From assembly GCF_004358755.1 (NCBI RefSeq), contig NZ_SMZY01000002.1, positions 496,001 through 560,000 on the forward strand: a stretch of DNA of 64,000 nucleotides, given 5' to 3'. The DNA comes from Peribacillus frigoritolerans (lineage in GTDB: Bacteria; Bacillota; Bacilli; Bacillales; Bacillaceae). This document shows positions 24,323 to 32,774 of this stretch, in pieces. Below the pieces are notes generated by a model, which was not told where the DNA came from, did no database searches, and was given only the letters and a program-made list of their open reading frames with translations. A program made the position numbers and the translations under genes. The number at the start of each line of letters is the position of its first letter. Position 1 is the stretch's first letter.

Positions 24323-27300
24323 TTACTCAAATAATGTGGAAATTGCTGATTCGGGAAGAGCATTTTCTCCCCCGATGATGTAATACATTTTAGCTGAATC
24401 TGCATAGGCAGCAAGTGTATCGATCGTTGTCTGCTCAGCTGCTTTAGGATTTGTTAAAATCATAGGATTGCCATGAACCGCTGCTGCAGCAGAACCCGAC
24501 AATGCATCAGGGTAGTTTGCTCCAGTTGCGATAAACGGACTTTCCATATTCAAATCAGCTGCAAAGTACTTGATAATGCTGCTGTTTGTTTCATAACGAG
24601 TTGCCCCGCTGATGCGTTTATGATTTGGGAAACCTTTGGCGATCTTATCAGGCACAGCCCCTGTGCCGCCAATTACAAAGGTTTGCTTCATTTTGCTTGA
24701 TTTAACGAATTGATTCACAGAATCAGGGATTGCATTTTTCTTTGTTAACAGAATCGGCATAGTTTTCGATGCAGCAATTGGCGCAATCGATAAGGCATCT
24801 GCAAAGCTTTCGCCTGTTGCAACGACAGCACGGTCCACTGCTCCAAGCTGTTTTGCGATATTGACAGATGTCTCGTAGCGGTCTTTCCCGCTGATTCTTG
24901 AGATTGTTGTCATGCCGGCTGCTTTTAACTCTTTTTCTACGTTAGGTGTAATAACAGATGCTCCGCCAACCAGAATGACTTTTTTTGCTCCCAATCTCTT
25001 AAGCTCACTTTTTACAACAGCAGGCAGTTTGTTCGTGTCTGTCAATAATAGAGGAGCTTTGTTTTTATGTGCAAGCGGTGTTGCACTTAAAGCATCCGGA
25101 TAGTTTTTGCCTGTTGCAATGACAACAGTACCGGAACCAGTAAAGCTTTCTTTTGATACTTTTACAGCTGTTTCATAGCGGTCTGAACCAGAAATCCGCT
25201 CCATAGGAATATTCATTCGGTCAAATGCTTTCACTGCTCCGAAGGCATCAAGACGGCCCCAGCCGGAAACTGTGTCATAGCCTGGAATGACTTCTTCTTC
25301 AGGGTATGGGTATTCTTCGTCATATGGATATTCTTCATAGTCATCCATAGGATTATCCTGTTCATCAAACGCGATGTCTGCGGCAGATTTTGTTAAGATT
25401 CCTTCTACTTCACCTGGCGTTAAATCATGATTATGTGAAAGAAGAAGACCTGCCACTGCTGCAACATGAGGTGTTGCCATTGATGTTCCCGTCATATTCG
25501 TGACATTGCCATCAGGCATTAAGCTTGGAATGTCTGTACCTGGTGCAACAAGATCCAGGCCATTTCCATAGTTTGAATAATCCGATACAAGATCGATGCG
25601 GTTTGTTCCGCCTACTGAAATAACATACTTAGAAGAAGCAGGATAAGAGAGCCCTTCCATTCCGTCATTTCCGCTTGCTGCTACAACTGTTACATCATGA
25701 TCATATGCATATTTTAAGGCACTCTCGATGACGCGGCTGTATCCTCCGCCAAGACTTAAGTTAATAACCCTAGCACCTTGATCTACAGCATATCGGATTC
25801 CAAATGCAATTCCTTCAGTGTCTCCGCTTCCTGCTGCATCAAGGACTTTTACAGGAAGAATTTTGGCATGAGGGTTGATGCCTGCCATTGAATAATGATT
25901 ATTTGCTTCAGCCGCAATGATGCCGGACACATGAGTTCCATGTCCATTGTCATCCATGGCATTTGTGTTTTTCTCAATAAAGTTGTAGCCTTTTTCAGTC
26001 AGCACCCTGCTGCTTAAATCTGCAAGAGTATGATCCACTCCTGTATCAGCTACGGCAATCACTGAATCACTCAGCTGTCTGCCTTTTAATAATTTTTGAA
26101 GCGCTTCAAATTTGATGTCAGCATCCGCAATGCCGCCATCTTTTCCCTCATTTCTCAATGACCATTGATATGGATATTGAGCATCAGCAGTAAATGCTTT
26201 GTACTGCTGAACAGGTTCTGCATATTCAACCTCTGGCAGCTTTGCAAGCTGTCCTGCAGCTGTTTTTAATGTTTTTGCTGTGGCTTTGAAATCAGAAGAG
26301 CTTCCTTCTACTTCCATCACATACATATCAGGAAAAACTGATTTGTTGGCTTTTAGCGGAGAAACCGACTGAATGCCGTATGATTTTGTTTTTGATTGAA
26401 TGCTGCTTAATTTCTTGCCTTCTTTCAGTTTTACAATCACTCGGTTTTCATAGATGCTTGCAGCAGGTACTGCATAACCGCCTTTTTGTAAAATAGAAGA
26501 AACCGTTTTGTTCGTTACGTTTGAAATTCCGATGCTCTTCCCTGTTTTTTCAATTTGATCCTTCAGGAAAGACGGTACTGATTCAAGCGCTGTGCTATAT
26601 AAACGATTGATCGCATCTTGATCCGCACTTGAAATTTTATACGTACTGCTGCTGCCCTTTGCAGCAACATCTGCAAACAAGCCTTTTAATTGGATTAAAT
26701 CCTGATAAACGTTATCGCGAATCGTTTTGCTGAAAACCATTTTCGTGCTTAAAAATGGAGCAATCTTGTAATACATGGAAGACAATTCTTTTCCATTTTC
26801 TGTTTTAGCAAGGACATCTTCACGAATGCTTCTCAAATCTTTTAAAATAGCTTTGCCGTTTTCTCTTTCTTTTGTGCTGAGCTCAGCCGGGCATTCTTCT
26901 GTGCCTAGATATTCAGAAGGAGGAAGTGTTACTCCGTCGTAGCCGATTGTATAGGAAGCGGCAGGCACTGATGGCTCTTCCTCTTCTTCCTCAATCGTCA
27001 TCTCTTCTTCTATGTATTCCTCTTCCATGGCATAATGCTCTACCTTAATATAAAAAGGTCCAGCCCATGCTACCGGAAAATCAATAACAGCCGGCTGATC
27101 GGCGTAAGAATACCCCATGTATCTGTCGAATGCACGATTATCAATTGCATTTTCGAGGCTGGAGTATACCGTCACATTAAGTTCAGCTTCAGATTGAAGC
27201 TTCATGCGCAAATGAGTGTAATTTTTAATTTCTGCCTGAGTTGGATCAACTGTGTACCAATGTACTTGTTCCGATTCCTCAAACAAACCTTCAACTGGTT

Positions 27301-27436
27301 CTGAAATGGTTAATTTGGCTTCTTCTTTCGGCACATCTGCTTCTGCGGCCAAAACATCCTTTAAAGGAAACTGACTGAAAAACAGGGCAAAAATCAGAAT
27401 GACTGCCATGAAACTGCTAAACTTTCTTTTCGTCAT
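24323..27436 (-). CDS. Cell-wall-bound subtilisin-like serine protease with three CWB2 repeats
   Basis: 1037 aa secreted peptidase S8. Order: signal peptide (MTKRKFSSFMAVILIFALFF), a PPC-like beta domain to about residue 165, a helical region, an inhibitor-I9-like propeptide (NRVIVKLKEGKKLSSIQ), then the catalytic domain with Asp464 (VADTGVD), His499 (GHGTH) and Ser652 (GTSMATPH). An acidic Tyr/Glu-rich linker (YEEYPYDEEYPYPEEE) leads to three CWB2 repeats at the C-terminus. CGGAGG lies 8 nt before the ATG. It would act at the cell surface; targets unknown. It and the CWB2 protein downstream share the repeat type and are probably paralogous in that part. Confidence 0.92.
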   Translation of the reverse strand: MTKRKFSSFMAVILIFALFFSQFPLKDVLAAEADVPKEEAKLTISEPVEGLFEESEQVHWYTVDPTQAEIKNYTHLRMKLQSEAELNVTVYSSLENAIDNRAFDRYMGYSYADQPAVIDFPVAWAGPFYIKVEHYAMEEEYIEEEMTIEEEEEEPSVPAASYTIGYDGVTLPPSEYLGTEECPAELSTKERENGKAILKDLRSIREDVLAKTENGKELSSMYYKIAPFLSTKMVFSKTIRDNVYQDLIQLKGLFADVAAKGSSSTYKISSADQDAINRLYSTALESVPSFLKDQIEKTGKSIGISNVTNKTVSSILQKGGYAVPAASIYENRVIVKLKEGKKLSSIQSKTKSYGIQSVSPLKANKSVFPDMYVMEVEGSSSDFKATAKTLKTAAGQLAKLPEVEYAEPVQQYKAFTADAQYPYQWSLRNEGKDGGIADADIKFEALQKLLKGRQLSDSVIAVADTGVDHTLADLSSRVLTEKGYNFIEKNTNAMDDNGHGTHVSGIIAAEANNHYSMAGINPHAKILPVKVLDAAGSGDTEGIAFGIRYAVDQGARVINLSLGGGYSRVIESALKYAYDHDVTVVAASGNDGMEGLSYPASSKYVISVGGTNRIDLVSDYSNYGNGLDLVAPGTDIPSLMPDGNVTNMTGTSMATPHVAAVAGLLLSHNHDLTPGEVEGILTKSAADIAFDEQDNPMDDYEEYPYDEEYPYPEEEVIPGYDTVSGWGRLDAFGAVKAFDRMNIPMERISGSDRYETAVKVSKESFTGSGTVVIATGKNYPDALSATPLAHKNKAPLLLTDTNKLPAVVKSELKRLGAKKVILVGGASVITPNVEKELKAAGMTTISRISGKDRYETSVNIAKQLGAVDRAVVATGESFADALSIAPIAASKTMPILLTKKNAIPDSVNQFVKSSKMKQTFVIGGTGAVPDKIAKGFPNHKRISGATRYETNSSIIKYFAADLNMESPFIATGANYPDALSGSAAAAVHGNPMILTNPKAAEQTTIDTLAAYADSAKMYYIIGGENALPESAISTLFE

Positions 27437-27541
27437 TTGAAACCTCCGCTTAATAGATTCATAATATTTACAGTTTCTATTAAAACACAGAAACTCTATT
27501 TTTGGAAAACATTTCTATATAATTAAGGTAGATTTAAACAA

Positions 27542-27562
27542 GGAGCTGCTATCCGCAGCTCC
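27542..27562 (-). terminator. Terminator of the M42 peptidase gene
   Basis: GGAGCTGC (27542-27549) with GCAGCTCC (27555-27562), loop of 5 nt, followed on the minus strand by TTGTTT. Confidence 0.75.
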
Positions 27563-27584
27563 ACGTCAGTATGAACCTATTCTT

Positions 27585-28619
27585 TTAGAGCACCATATCT
27601 GATTTCACATAGTGATAAAGCAGCTTTGCCGTATTTTCAAGCGAATCTTTATGAGTGCGCTCAAACGCATGGGAGGAGTCGATTCCCGGTCCGATCAATC
27701 CGTGCACAATATCATGGCCTGAACGGATTGCGGCTGAAGCATCTGAGCCATAGTACGGATAAATATCTAATTGATAGCCGATGTTATGCTCCTTCGCCAG
27801 ATTCGTTAAGTTTTTGCGGAGCTCATAATGATAGGGACCGCTTGCGTCTTTCACACAAATGGAAACGGTATACTCATCCGTTGACTGCCCGTCTCCCATC
27901 GCCCCCATATCAACAGCTAAATATTCAACGGTTTCAGGTGTGATGTTGGAGTTTCCGCCGTAGCCGATTTCTTCGTTATTTGAAATTAAAAAATGAGTGG
28001 TATACGGAAGCAGCAATTTCTCTTCCTTAATTTGTTTCATAAGCTGAAGCAAAAGAGCAACACTTGCTTTATCGTCTAAATGGCGGGATTTGATAAAACC
28101 ATTTTCTGTGATTTCTACTCTAGGGTCAAACGAAACAAAATCTCCGACTTCAATGCCGAGCGCGCGTACATCCTCCGCGTTTTTCACCACTTCATCAAGG
28201 CGGATTTCCATGTTGGCCTGATTGCGTTCTGCTTTGCCAGCATCTTTGTAGACGTGTACAGAAGTTTGATGCATCAAGATCGTGCCTGTAAATACTTTGC
28301 CTGATGAGGACTCGATTTTGCAGTATTCCCCTTCAATCGAGTTGAAGGTAAAACCGCCGATTAAATCAATCGTGAGCCGTCCGCTCGTTTTGATTTCTTT
28401 TACAATTGCCCCAAGTGTATCAACGTGCGCTGTCAGCATGCGGTGATGGGAATTGTCTCTTCCCGGAATCGTTGCAAGCAGTCCGCCTTTGCGGTTGCGC
28501 CTCGTCTCTATTTGACAATCTGCTAAATAGTTTTCTACATATGTAATCACTTCATTTGTATTTCCTGATGGACTCGGTATGGATACGAGCTCTTTGATAA
28601 GCTGTATGGTTTCTTTCAA
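27585..28619 (-). CDS. M42-family metallo-aminopeptidase
   Basis: 344 aa, cytosolic, two-metal aminopeptidase of the glutamyl/tetrahedral (FrvX/YsdC) type. Metal ligands: His in MLTAHVDTLG, bridging Asp in SRHLDDKAS, Glu pair in ISNNEEIGYGG, Asp in LAVDMGAMG and His near the C-terminus in SSHAFERTH. Members trim N-terminal residues from short peptides. It starts at a TTG (28619) with GGGGAG 7 nt upstream. Single gene between two terminators. Confidence 0.88.
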   Translation of the reverse strand: MKETIQLIKELVSIPSPSGNTNEVITYVENYLADCQIETRRNRKGGLLATIPGRDNSHHRMLTAHVDTLGAIVKEIKTSGRLTIDLIGGFTFNSIEGEYCKIESSSGKVFTGTILMHQTSVHVYKDAGKAERNQANMEIRLDEVVKNAEDVRALGIEVGDFVSFDPRVEITENGFIKSRHLDDKASVALLLQLMKQIKEEKLLLPYTTHFLISNNEEIGYGGNSNITPETVEYLAVDMGAMGDGQSTDEYTVSICVKDASGPYHYELRKNLTNLAKEHNIGYQLDIYPYYGSDASAAIRSGHDIVHGLIGPGIDSSHAFERTHKDSLENTAKLLYHYVKSDMVL

Positions 28620-28687
28620 GAGAGTTCTCCCCTTTTAGTTTCTTTTTCTATATTATAGCAGTTTCAGGCATTCATAAAATAGGAAAA

Positions 28688-28712
28688 CCGATTCTCCCTA
28701 TTGGGGAATCGG
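28688..28712 (-). terminator. Terminator of the amylase gene
   Basis: CCGATTC (28688-28694) with GAATCGG (28706-28712), extended by CCC/GGG, followed on the minus strand by TTTTCC. Confidence 0.8.
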
Positions 28713-28722
28713 CTGTTTGATC

Positions 28723-30489
28723 TTATTTATATGAGATGATGCTGAGCCCATGAGCTTCCAGTGCAGCCGTTGATGCAGAAATCTCCCGACCTGTTAACAG
28801 ACATGCCGCCTTCTTCATTTCCTTTGGAAGAGAAACCTCAATTGGATGATCTGCCCCGTTTAAAATGAACAGGATCTTTTCATCTTTATACATTTTTAAG
28901 TACATAACAAATTCATCTTTTTTGCCAGCCTCCAAAAATTGGATTTTCCCCTTGTTGCCGAATGCCGCATTATTTTTACGAAGATCAATCATCTGAGAAA
29001 TAAAGTTCAATAACTCGCTGTCCTGTTTCTCCTCATCCCAGATCATACACTTGCGGCAGCCGGGATCCATCACACCTGTCATGCCGATTTCGTCGCCATA
29101 ATAAATGCATGGTGCGCCCGGTGATGAGAGCAGAAAAGCGAAAAGCTGCTTCACTTTATCTGTATTTTCCCCGCAGACAGTAGCGATACGAGGGGTGTCA
29201 TGACTTCCAAGCAAATTAAAGGCAACCTCCGACACCTGCTCAGGATACATGAGAAGCGCTTCCGACGTTCGGTTTATAAACTCTGATGCCGTTACTTTTC
29301 CGTGAGCAAAATAGTCGATTGCAACACTTGTGTATGGGTAATTCATGACGGCATCAAATTGATCGCCCTGCAGCCACGGCATGGCATCATGCCACACTTC
29401 TCCCAAAATATAAACCTCTGGATCGATGGCTTTGATTTCTTTACGGAACTCGCGCCAGAAGTCATGCGAAACCTCATTTGCCACATCAAGTCTCCAACCG
29501 TCAATGCCAAATTCCCGCACCCAGTAGCGCCCAACCTCAAGCAGATATTCCCGCACTTCAGGATTACCTGTTCTGAGCTTCGGCATATTTTCCGAGAATC
29601 CAAACGTTTCATAATGAACCTTGCCGTCTTTTTTCAGAGGAAACTGATCAATGTGGAACCAATCTTTATACTTGGATGCTTCGCCGTTTACGACGACATC
29701 CTGAAACGGCGGAAACTCATAGCCGCAATGATTAAACACCGCATCAAGCATGACTTTAATGCCGTTTTCATGACAGACCTTAATTAATCTCTTAAACGTT
29801 TCTTTATCCCCAAACTGAGGGTCAATTTCCAAATAGTCAATCGTATCGTACTTATGATTCGAATACGCTTTAAAAATAGGGGTGAAATAGATTCCGGTTA
29901 TGCCAAGCTTTACAAGGTAATCAATATTCTGAATGACCCCTTCAAAGTCACCTCCAAAGCTGTTCGCTGCTGTTGGCTCTGTACTTCCCCATGGCTGAGC
30001 ATCTTTAGGATTAAGTGCAGCGTCTCCATTTGCAAAGCGTTCCGGGAAGATCTGATACCATACAGTATCCTTTACCCATGACGGTGCAGTGAAGATGTCC
30101 TCTTCATTAATATATGGGAATGTAAAATAGTAGCCGTTATGATCCTGCGGTTTTTTATCAAGGAAACCCTGCTCTGTATAAATCAGCGTTTGGTCGCCTG
30201 AAATCATCTCAAACCCATACTTTAAACGTCTGTGGGGAGGTTGAACCGCAACCGTCCATATATCGTAAAGTTCAGTCTTTCCAAGCAAAGTCATCTCGAT
30301 ATGCTCTTCTGACTTCCATTTCCAGACTCCTTCACTTTCCTGCTCCCAAGTAAACGGATCCCCCCAGATCAAATTCACCTTTTCAGCATCATTTTTCTTT
30401 GTCTGCAGACGGATGTGCAGCGTATCTTTATCATAAGCGTATGCAAAATTATTTTTTGGACGGTGGTAAACCGCTTCTTTTAACATCAT
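28723..30489 (-). CDS. GH13 neopullulanase/cyclomaltodextrinase/maltogenic amylase
   Basis: 588 aa alpha-amylase-family enzyme without signal peptide, acting on cyclodextrins, pullulan or maltodextrins in the cytosol. N-terminal CBM34-like domain (about residues 1-125, AVYHRPKNNFAYAYDKDTLHI). The GH13 core has DAVFNHCG, GWRLDVANEV (nucleophile Asp), ILGEVWHD (acid/base Glu) and LLGSHDTPR (third Asp). A C-terminal beta domain follows. ATG at 30489 has GGGGG 8 nt upstream. It lies 58 bp downstream of its LacI regulator and has a palindromic operator in that gap, so it is probably derepressed by maltodextrin. Confidence 0.92.
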   Translation of the reverse strand: MMLKEAVYHRPKNNFAYAYDKDTLHIRLQTKKNDAEKVNLIWGDPFTWEQESEGVWKWKSEEHIEMTLLGKTELYDIWTVAVQPPHRRLKYGFEMISGDQTLIYTEQGFLDKKPQDHNGYYFTFPYINEEDIFTAPSWVKDTVWYQIFPERFANGDAALNPKDAQPWGSTEPTAANSFGGDFEGVIQNIDYLVKLGITGIYFTPIFKAYSNHKYDTIDYLEIDPQFGDKETFKRLIKVCHENGIKVMLDAVFNHCGYEFPPFQDVVVNGEASKYKDWFHIDQFPLKKDGKVHYETFGFSENMPKLRTGNPEVREYLLEVGRYWVREFGIDGWRLDVANEVSHDFWREFRKEIKAIDPEVYILGEVWHDAMPWLQGDQFDAVMNYPYTSVAIDYFAHGKVTASEFINRTSEALLMYPEQVSEVAFNLLGSHDTPRIATVCGENTDKVKQLFAFLLSSPGAPCIYYGDEIGMTGVMDPGCRKCMIWDEEKQDSELLNFISQMIDLRKNNAAFGNKGKIQFLEAGKKDEFVMYLKMYKDEKILFILNGADHPIEVSLPKEMKKAACLLTGREISASTAALEAHGLSIISYK

Positions 30490-30511
30490 TTTCAGTTCCC
30501 CCAATTATAGA

Positions 30512-30525
30512 CTTAAACGTTTAAG
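30512..30525. promoter_or_regulatory. LacI-family operator before the amylase gene
   Basis: Perfect palindrome CTTAAACGTTTAAG with the central CG usual for LacI-family sites; the same core recurs in front of the regulator gene at 31483-31498. Confidence 0.7.
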
Positions 30526-30547
30526 CAACGGTAGAAAAAAGCAGAAG

Positions 30548-31466
30548 CTACTCTGCCGGTAAATACGTGTATTTTTGTAAATGCAGACCTCGATTGTCTT
30601 TAATAAGATCAGATAATACCCGGAAAGCAATCGTTGCTTTAGAATTCTTGAATAAAACGGTTTTTGCTTCAGCAGGAAGGATCTCCGGACAATTGGATGT
30701 GCAGATAACGGCATCACCTTCAATGTTCCGGTATTTTGAAACAGTCCCTGCCAAAAATTCGTTGAGAATAATCGCTGATCGATCGCTGTTCTTTGCCAAA
30801 AAAGCAGCAAGGCCTTTTTCATTCTCCATCAGATGAATATTTTCTTCAGCAAGTCCTGATGCCTTTTTTATTTTCTCAGTAAGTCCAGCGTTGTGAAACT
30901 TCTCCATAATTATAACGGCGGATTCTCGTTCCAGCTGGTTTTTTGCAGCTGAAAAAGCTCCCTGGTAATCATACATAACCTTGTAAAAAAGTTCATCATC
31001 AATTACACTGTCAACGAGCACGAGCGGAACTCCTGTTGGAACCGTTTTTGAAATGCTGTAGAAGAAATCTTCCCGGACATCAATCAAGAAAACGCCATCC
31101 AGTTTTCGTTCTGCGATAATCTCAAGATTGGGTTTTTCCACATCAATACTTGAGAGCACAACGTGATAACCCTGTTTTGTCAGCAGCTGCTCAAGCTCAA
31201 AAATAAACTCGGCGTGATGCGCGCGTCGCCAAACCCCTTCTTGTGCAGATCGGTTTAAGAGAATGCCGATCAATCCCGTTTTTTGCTTAACAAGTGATCT
31301 TGCAGCAAGATTAGGTACATAATTCAATTTCTTTGCAATCTGCAGCACACGTTCTTTTGTCTCTGCTGGAATTGATTGATTTTCTGCATTATTTAATACA
31401 TAACTCACAGTCGCGACCGAAACATTCGCTTCAGCCGCAATATCTTTCATTGTTGCTTTTTTCATT
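30548..31466 (-). CDS. LacI-family transcriptional repressor of the amylase gene
   Basis: 305 aa. N-terminal HTH with the hallmark TMKDIAAEANVSVATVSYVLNN and hinge ERVLQIAKKLNYVPNLAARSL, then a periplasmic-binding-like effector domain (KTGLIGILLN, RKLDGVFLID, PLVLVDSVID). Its gene directly precedes the amylase gene. It probably binds the two related CTTAAnCGTTTAAG sites and responds to a maltose-type sugar. ATG at 31466 is chosen because related proteins start with this MKKATMKD pattern; 31478 is possible. Confidence 0.85.
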
Positions 31467-31482
31467 GCATTCACCATTTCCA

Positions 31483-31498
31483 CTTAATCGTTTAAGTT
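31483..31498. promoter_or_regulatory. LacI-family operator before the regulator gene (autoregulation)
   Basis: ACTTAATCGTTTAAGT, one mismatch from perfect symmetry and sharing its core with 30512-30525. A TAGACA -35 and TATAC-type -10 lie just upstream on the minus strand, so binding would cover the start of transcription. Confidence 0.65.
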
Positions 31499-31580
31499 GA
31501 GTATACAGAAAAAAAGATTGAATGTCTATAGAGGAAATACCGGCTTCTATTCTAGATTCATTTAAGAGAAGAACTTGTCA

Positions 31581-31661
31581 AATAAGTCCCTAAAATAAGC
31601 AGACAGGAAAAAATTCTGTTTTTCCTGCCTGCTTTTCTGTGAAAATAGTTAGTGGCGACAG
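31581..31661. repeat. Interspersed hairpin repeat, copy 2
   Basis: Matches 7184-7265 over about 80 bp: AATAAGTCCCTAAAATAAGCAG, a 16-bp stem with one mismatch (31597-31612 with 31619-31634), TTTTCTGTGAAAATAGTTAGTGGCG. The unit after GTGGCG (CAGTTTCAGTAG) resembles the second 52-bp unit at 7307. It occurs between the regulator gene and the DDAH-like gene. Confidence 0.75.
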
Positions 31662-31688
31662 TTTCAGTAGTGCTGACACTTTGAACAG

Positions 31689-31720
31689 AAAAACCGGCTG
31701 CCCAAGTAAGCAAGCCGGCT
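31689..31720 (-). terminator. Terminator of the DDAH-like gene
   Basis: AGCCGG/CCGGCT stem (31694-31699 with 31713-31718), followed on the minus strand by GGTTTTTC. Confidence 0.65.
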
Positions 31721-31730
31721 TTACTATCCT

Positions 31731-32588
31731 TCATACCGTTCTCAAAATCGGAAGCGTGCAGCATCTAAATGAGCCGCCAGATTTGATGATTTCAGTAATA
31801 TCTACTTCAATAACTTCGTATCCTCTGTCTCTGAGCTGACTATTTACATGTTGATTAACAGGAAGACTGATGATTTTTTTATCGCCGATCGAAAGGACAT
31901 TTGTGCCCATAGTAAATTGCTCAGCTTCCGTTACTTCGATTAAGCTGTAGCGTTCTCTAAGCATTTTCAGCTCTTTTTCTTCCAAGGCTTCTGGGAAGAC
32001 TAGGGCTTCCGTTTCAGAGAGGACATTAAATACGCAGTCAAGATGCAAGTATTTTTCATTGATTGGAACAGGAATAACTTCAAAGGCCGGAACGAGCGAC
32101 TGCAGTTTTTCGATTGCCTTCACACACGTTCTGTCACTTACACCTACGAAAATAGCCGTTCTGTCAATGATGACGTCTCCGCCTTCAATCCGGTGTTCTT
32201 TCAGGCATTGCATTGGATAACCCTGTGCGTCAAGCCAGGTGCGGAGCACTTCTTCCTCACCCTGTCTGATGTCCTGGCCCATCTCAGATACAAAAACGGT
32301 TTTGCCCAAAGTGAAGCCGATATCACGGGTGAACACTTGCTCAGGGTACTTTTCGTAAGGAGTGAGCATGATTACTTCCGCTCCATTTTCTTCTAATGTT
32401 TTGACAAACTGCTGATGCTGGCTGACAGCAAGAGGGACGTCAATATTTTCATCGGCATAATGCCGCTGTGTTTCATTAATAACTTCGGTGATTCGCATAT
32501 AGTTGGGCTGACAGACAAGCACCCTCTTTAATGAATCATATTCGCTGAAACAGGCTAATGTCTGATCTGGTTTTCGAATCGTCGTCAA
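31731..32588 (-). CDS. Arginine-deiminase-superfamily hydrolase (DDAH-like, YkgA type)
   Basis: About 285 aa guanidino-group-modifying enzyme, related to dimethylarginine dimethylaminohydrolase. Fold signatures: TRDIGFTLGKTVFVSEM, HRIEGGDVII (Glu, Asp), YLHLDCVFNVL (His) and the terminal catalytic Cys in GGSFRCCTLP. Expected to hydrolyse a guanidino or N-omega-substituted arginine compound in the cytosol; exact substrate unknown. The GGGGG sequence lies 6-8 nt before the TTG at 32588, which I prefer to the ATG at 32603 that overlaps it. Confidence 0.8.
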   Translation of the reverse strand: MTTIRKPDQTLACFSEYDSLKRVLVCQPNYMRITEVINETQRHYADENIDVPLAVSQHQQFVKTLEENGAEVIMLTPYEKYPEQVFTRDIGFTLGKTVFVSEMGQDIRQGEEEVLRTWLDAQGYPMQCLKEHRIEGGDVIIDRTAIFVGVSDRTCVKAIEKLQSLVPAFEVIPVPINEKYLHLDCVFNVLSETEALVFPEALEEKELKMLRERYSLIEVTEAEQFTMGTNVLSIGDKKIISLPVNQHVNSQLRDRGYEVIEVDITEIIKSGGSFRCCTLPILRTV

Positions 32589-32702
32589 AATAAATTCCCC
32601 CATAAAAGATTGCTTTTATGAAATTATTCCCTAAATGGCGTAAATATTAAACTTTTTTGTGACATTATCTTACGCCTATTTTTTTTATTCCCCTGTTAGT
32701 AA

Positions 32703-32731
32703 TTGTCAAGCATGTTAAATTGTTATATAGT
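32703..32731 (+). promoter_or_regulatory. Sigma-A promoter of the kinase gene, with overlapping dyad
   Basis: TTGTCA (32703-32708), 17-bp spacer, TATAGT (32726-32731). An inverted repeat TATAGTTT (32726-32733)/AAACTATA (32742-32749) starts at the -10 and could be an operator. Confidence 0.6.
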
Positions 32732-32774
32732 TTTAAAGGTTAAACTATATATTTCTCATATGAGGCTGGAAACA

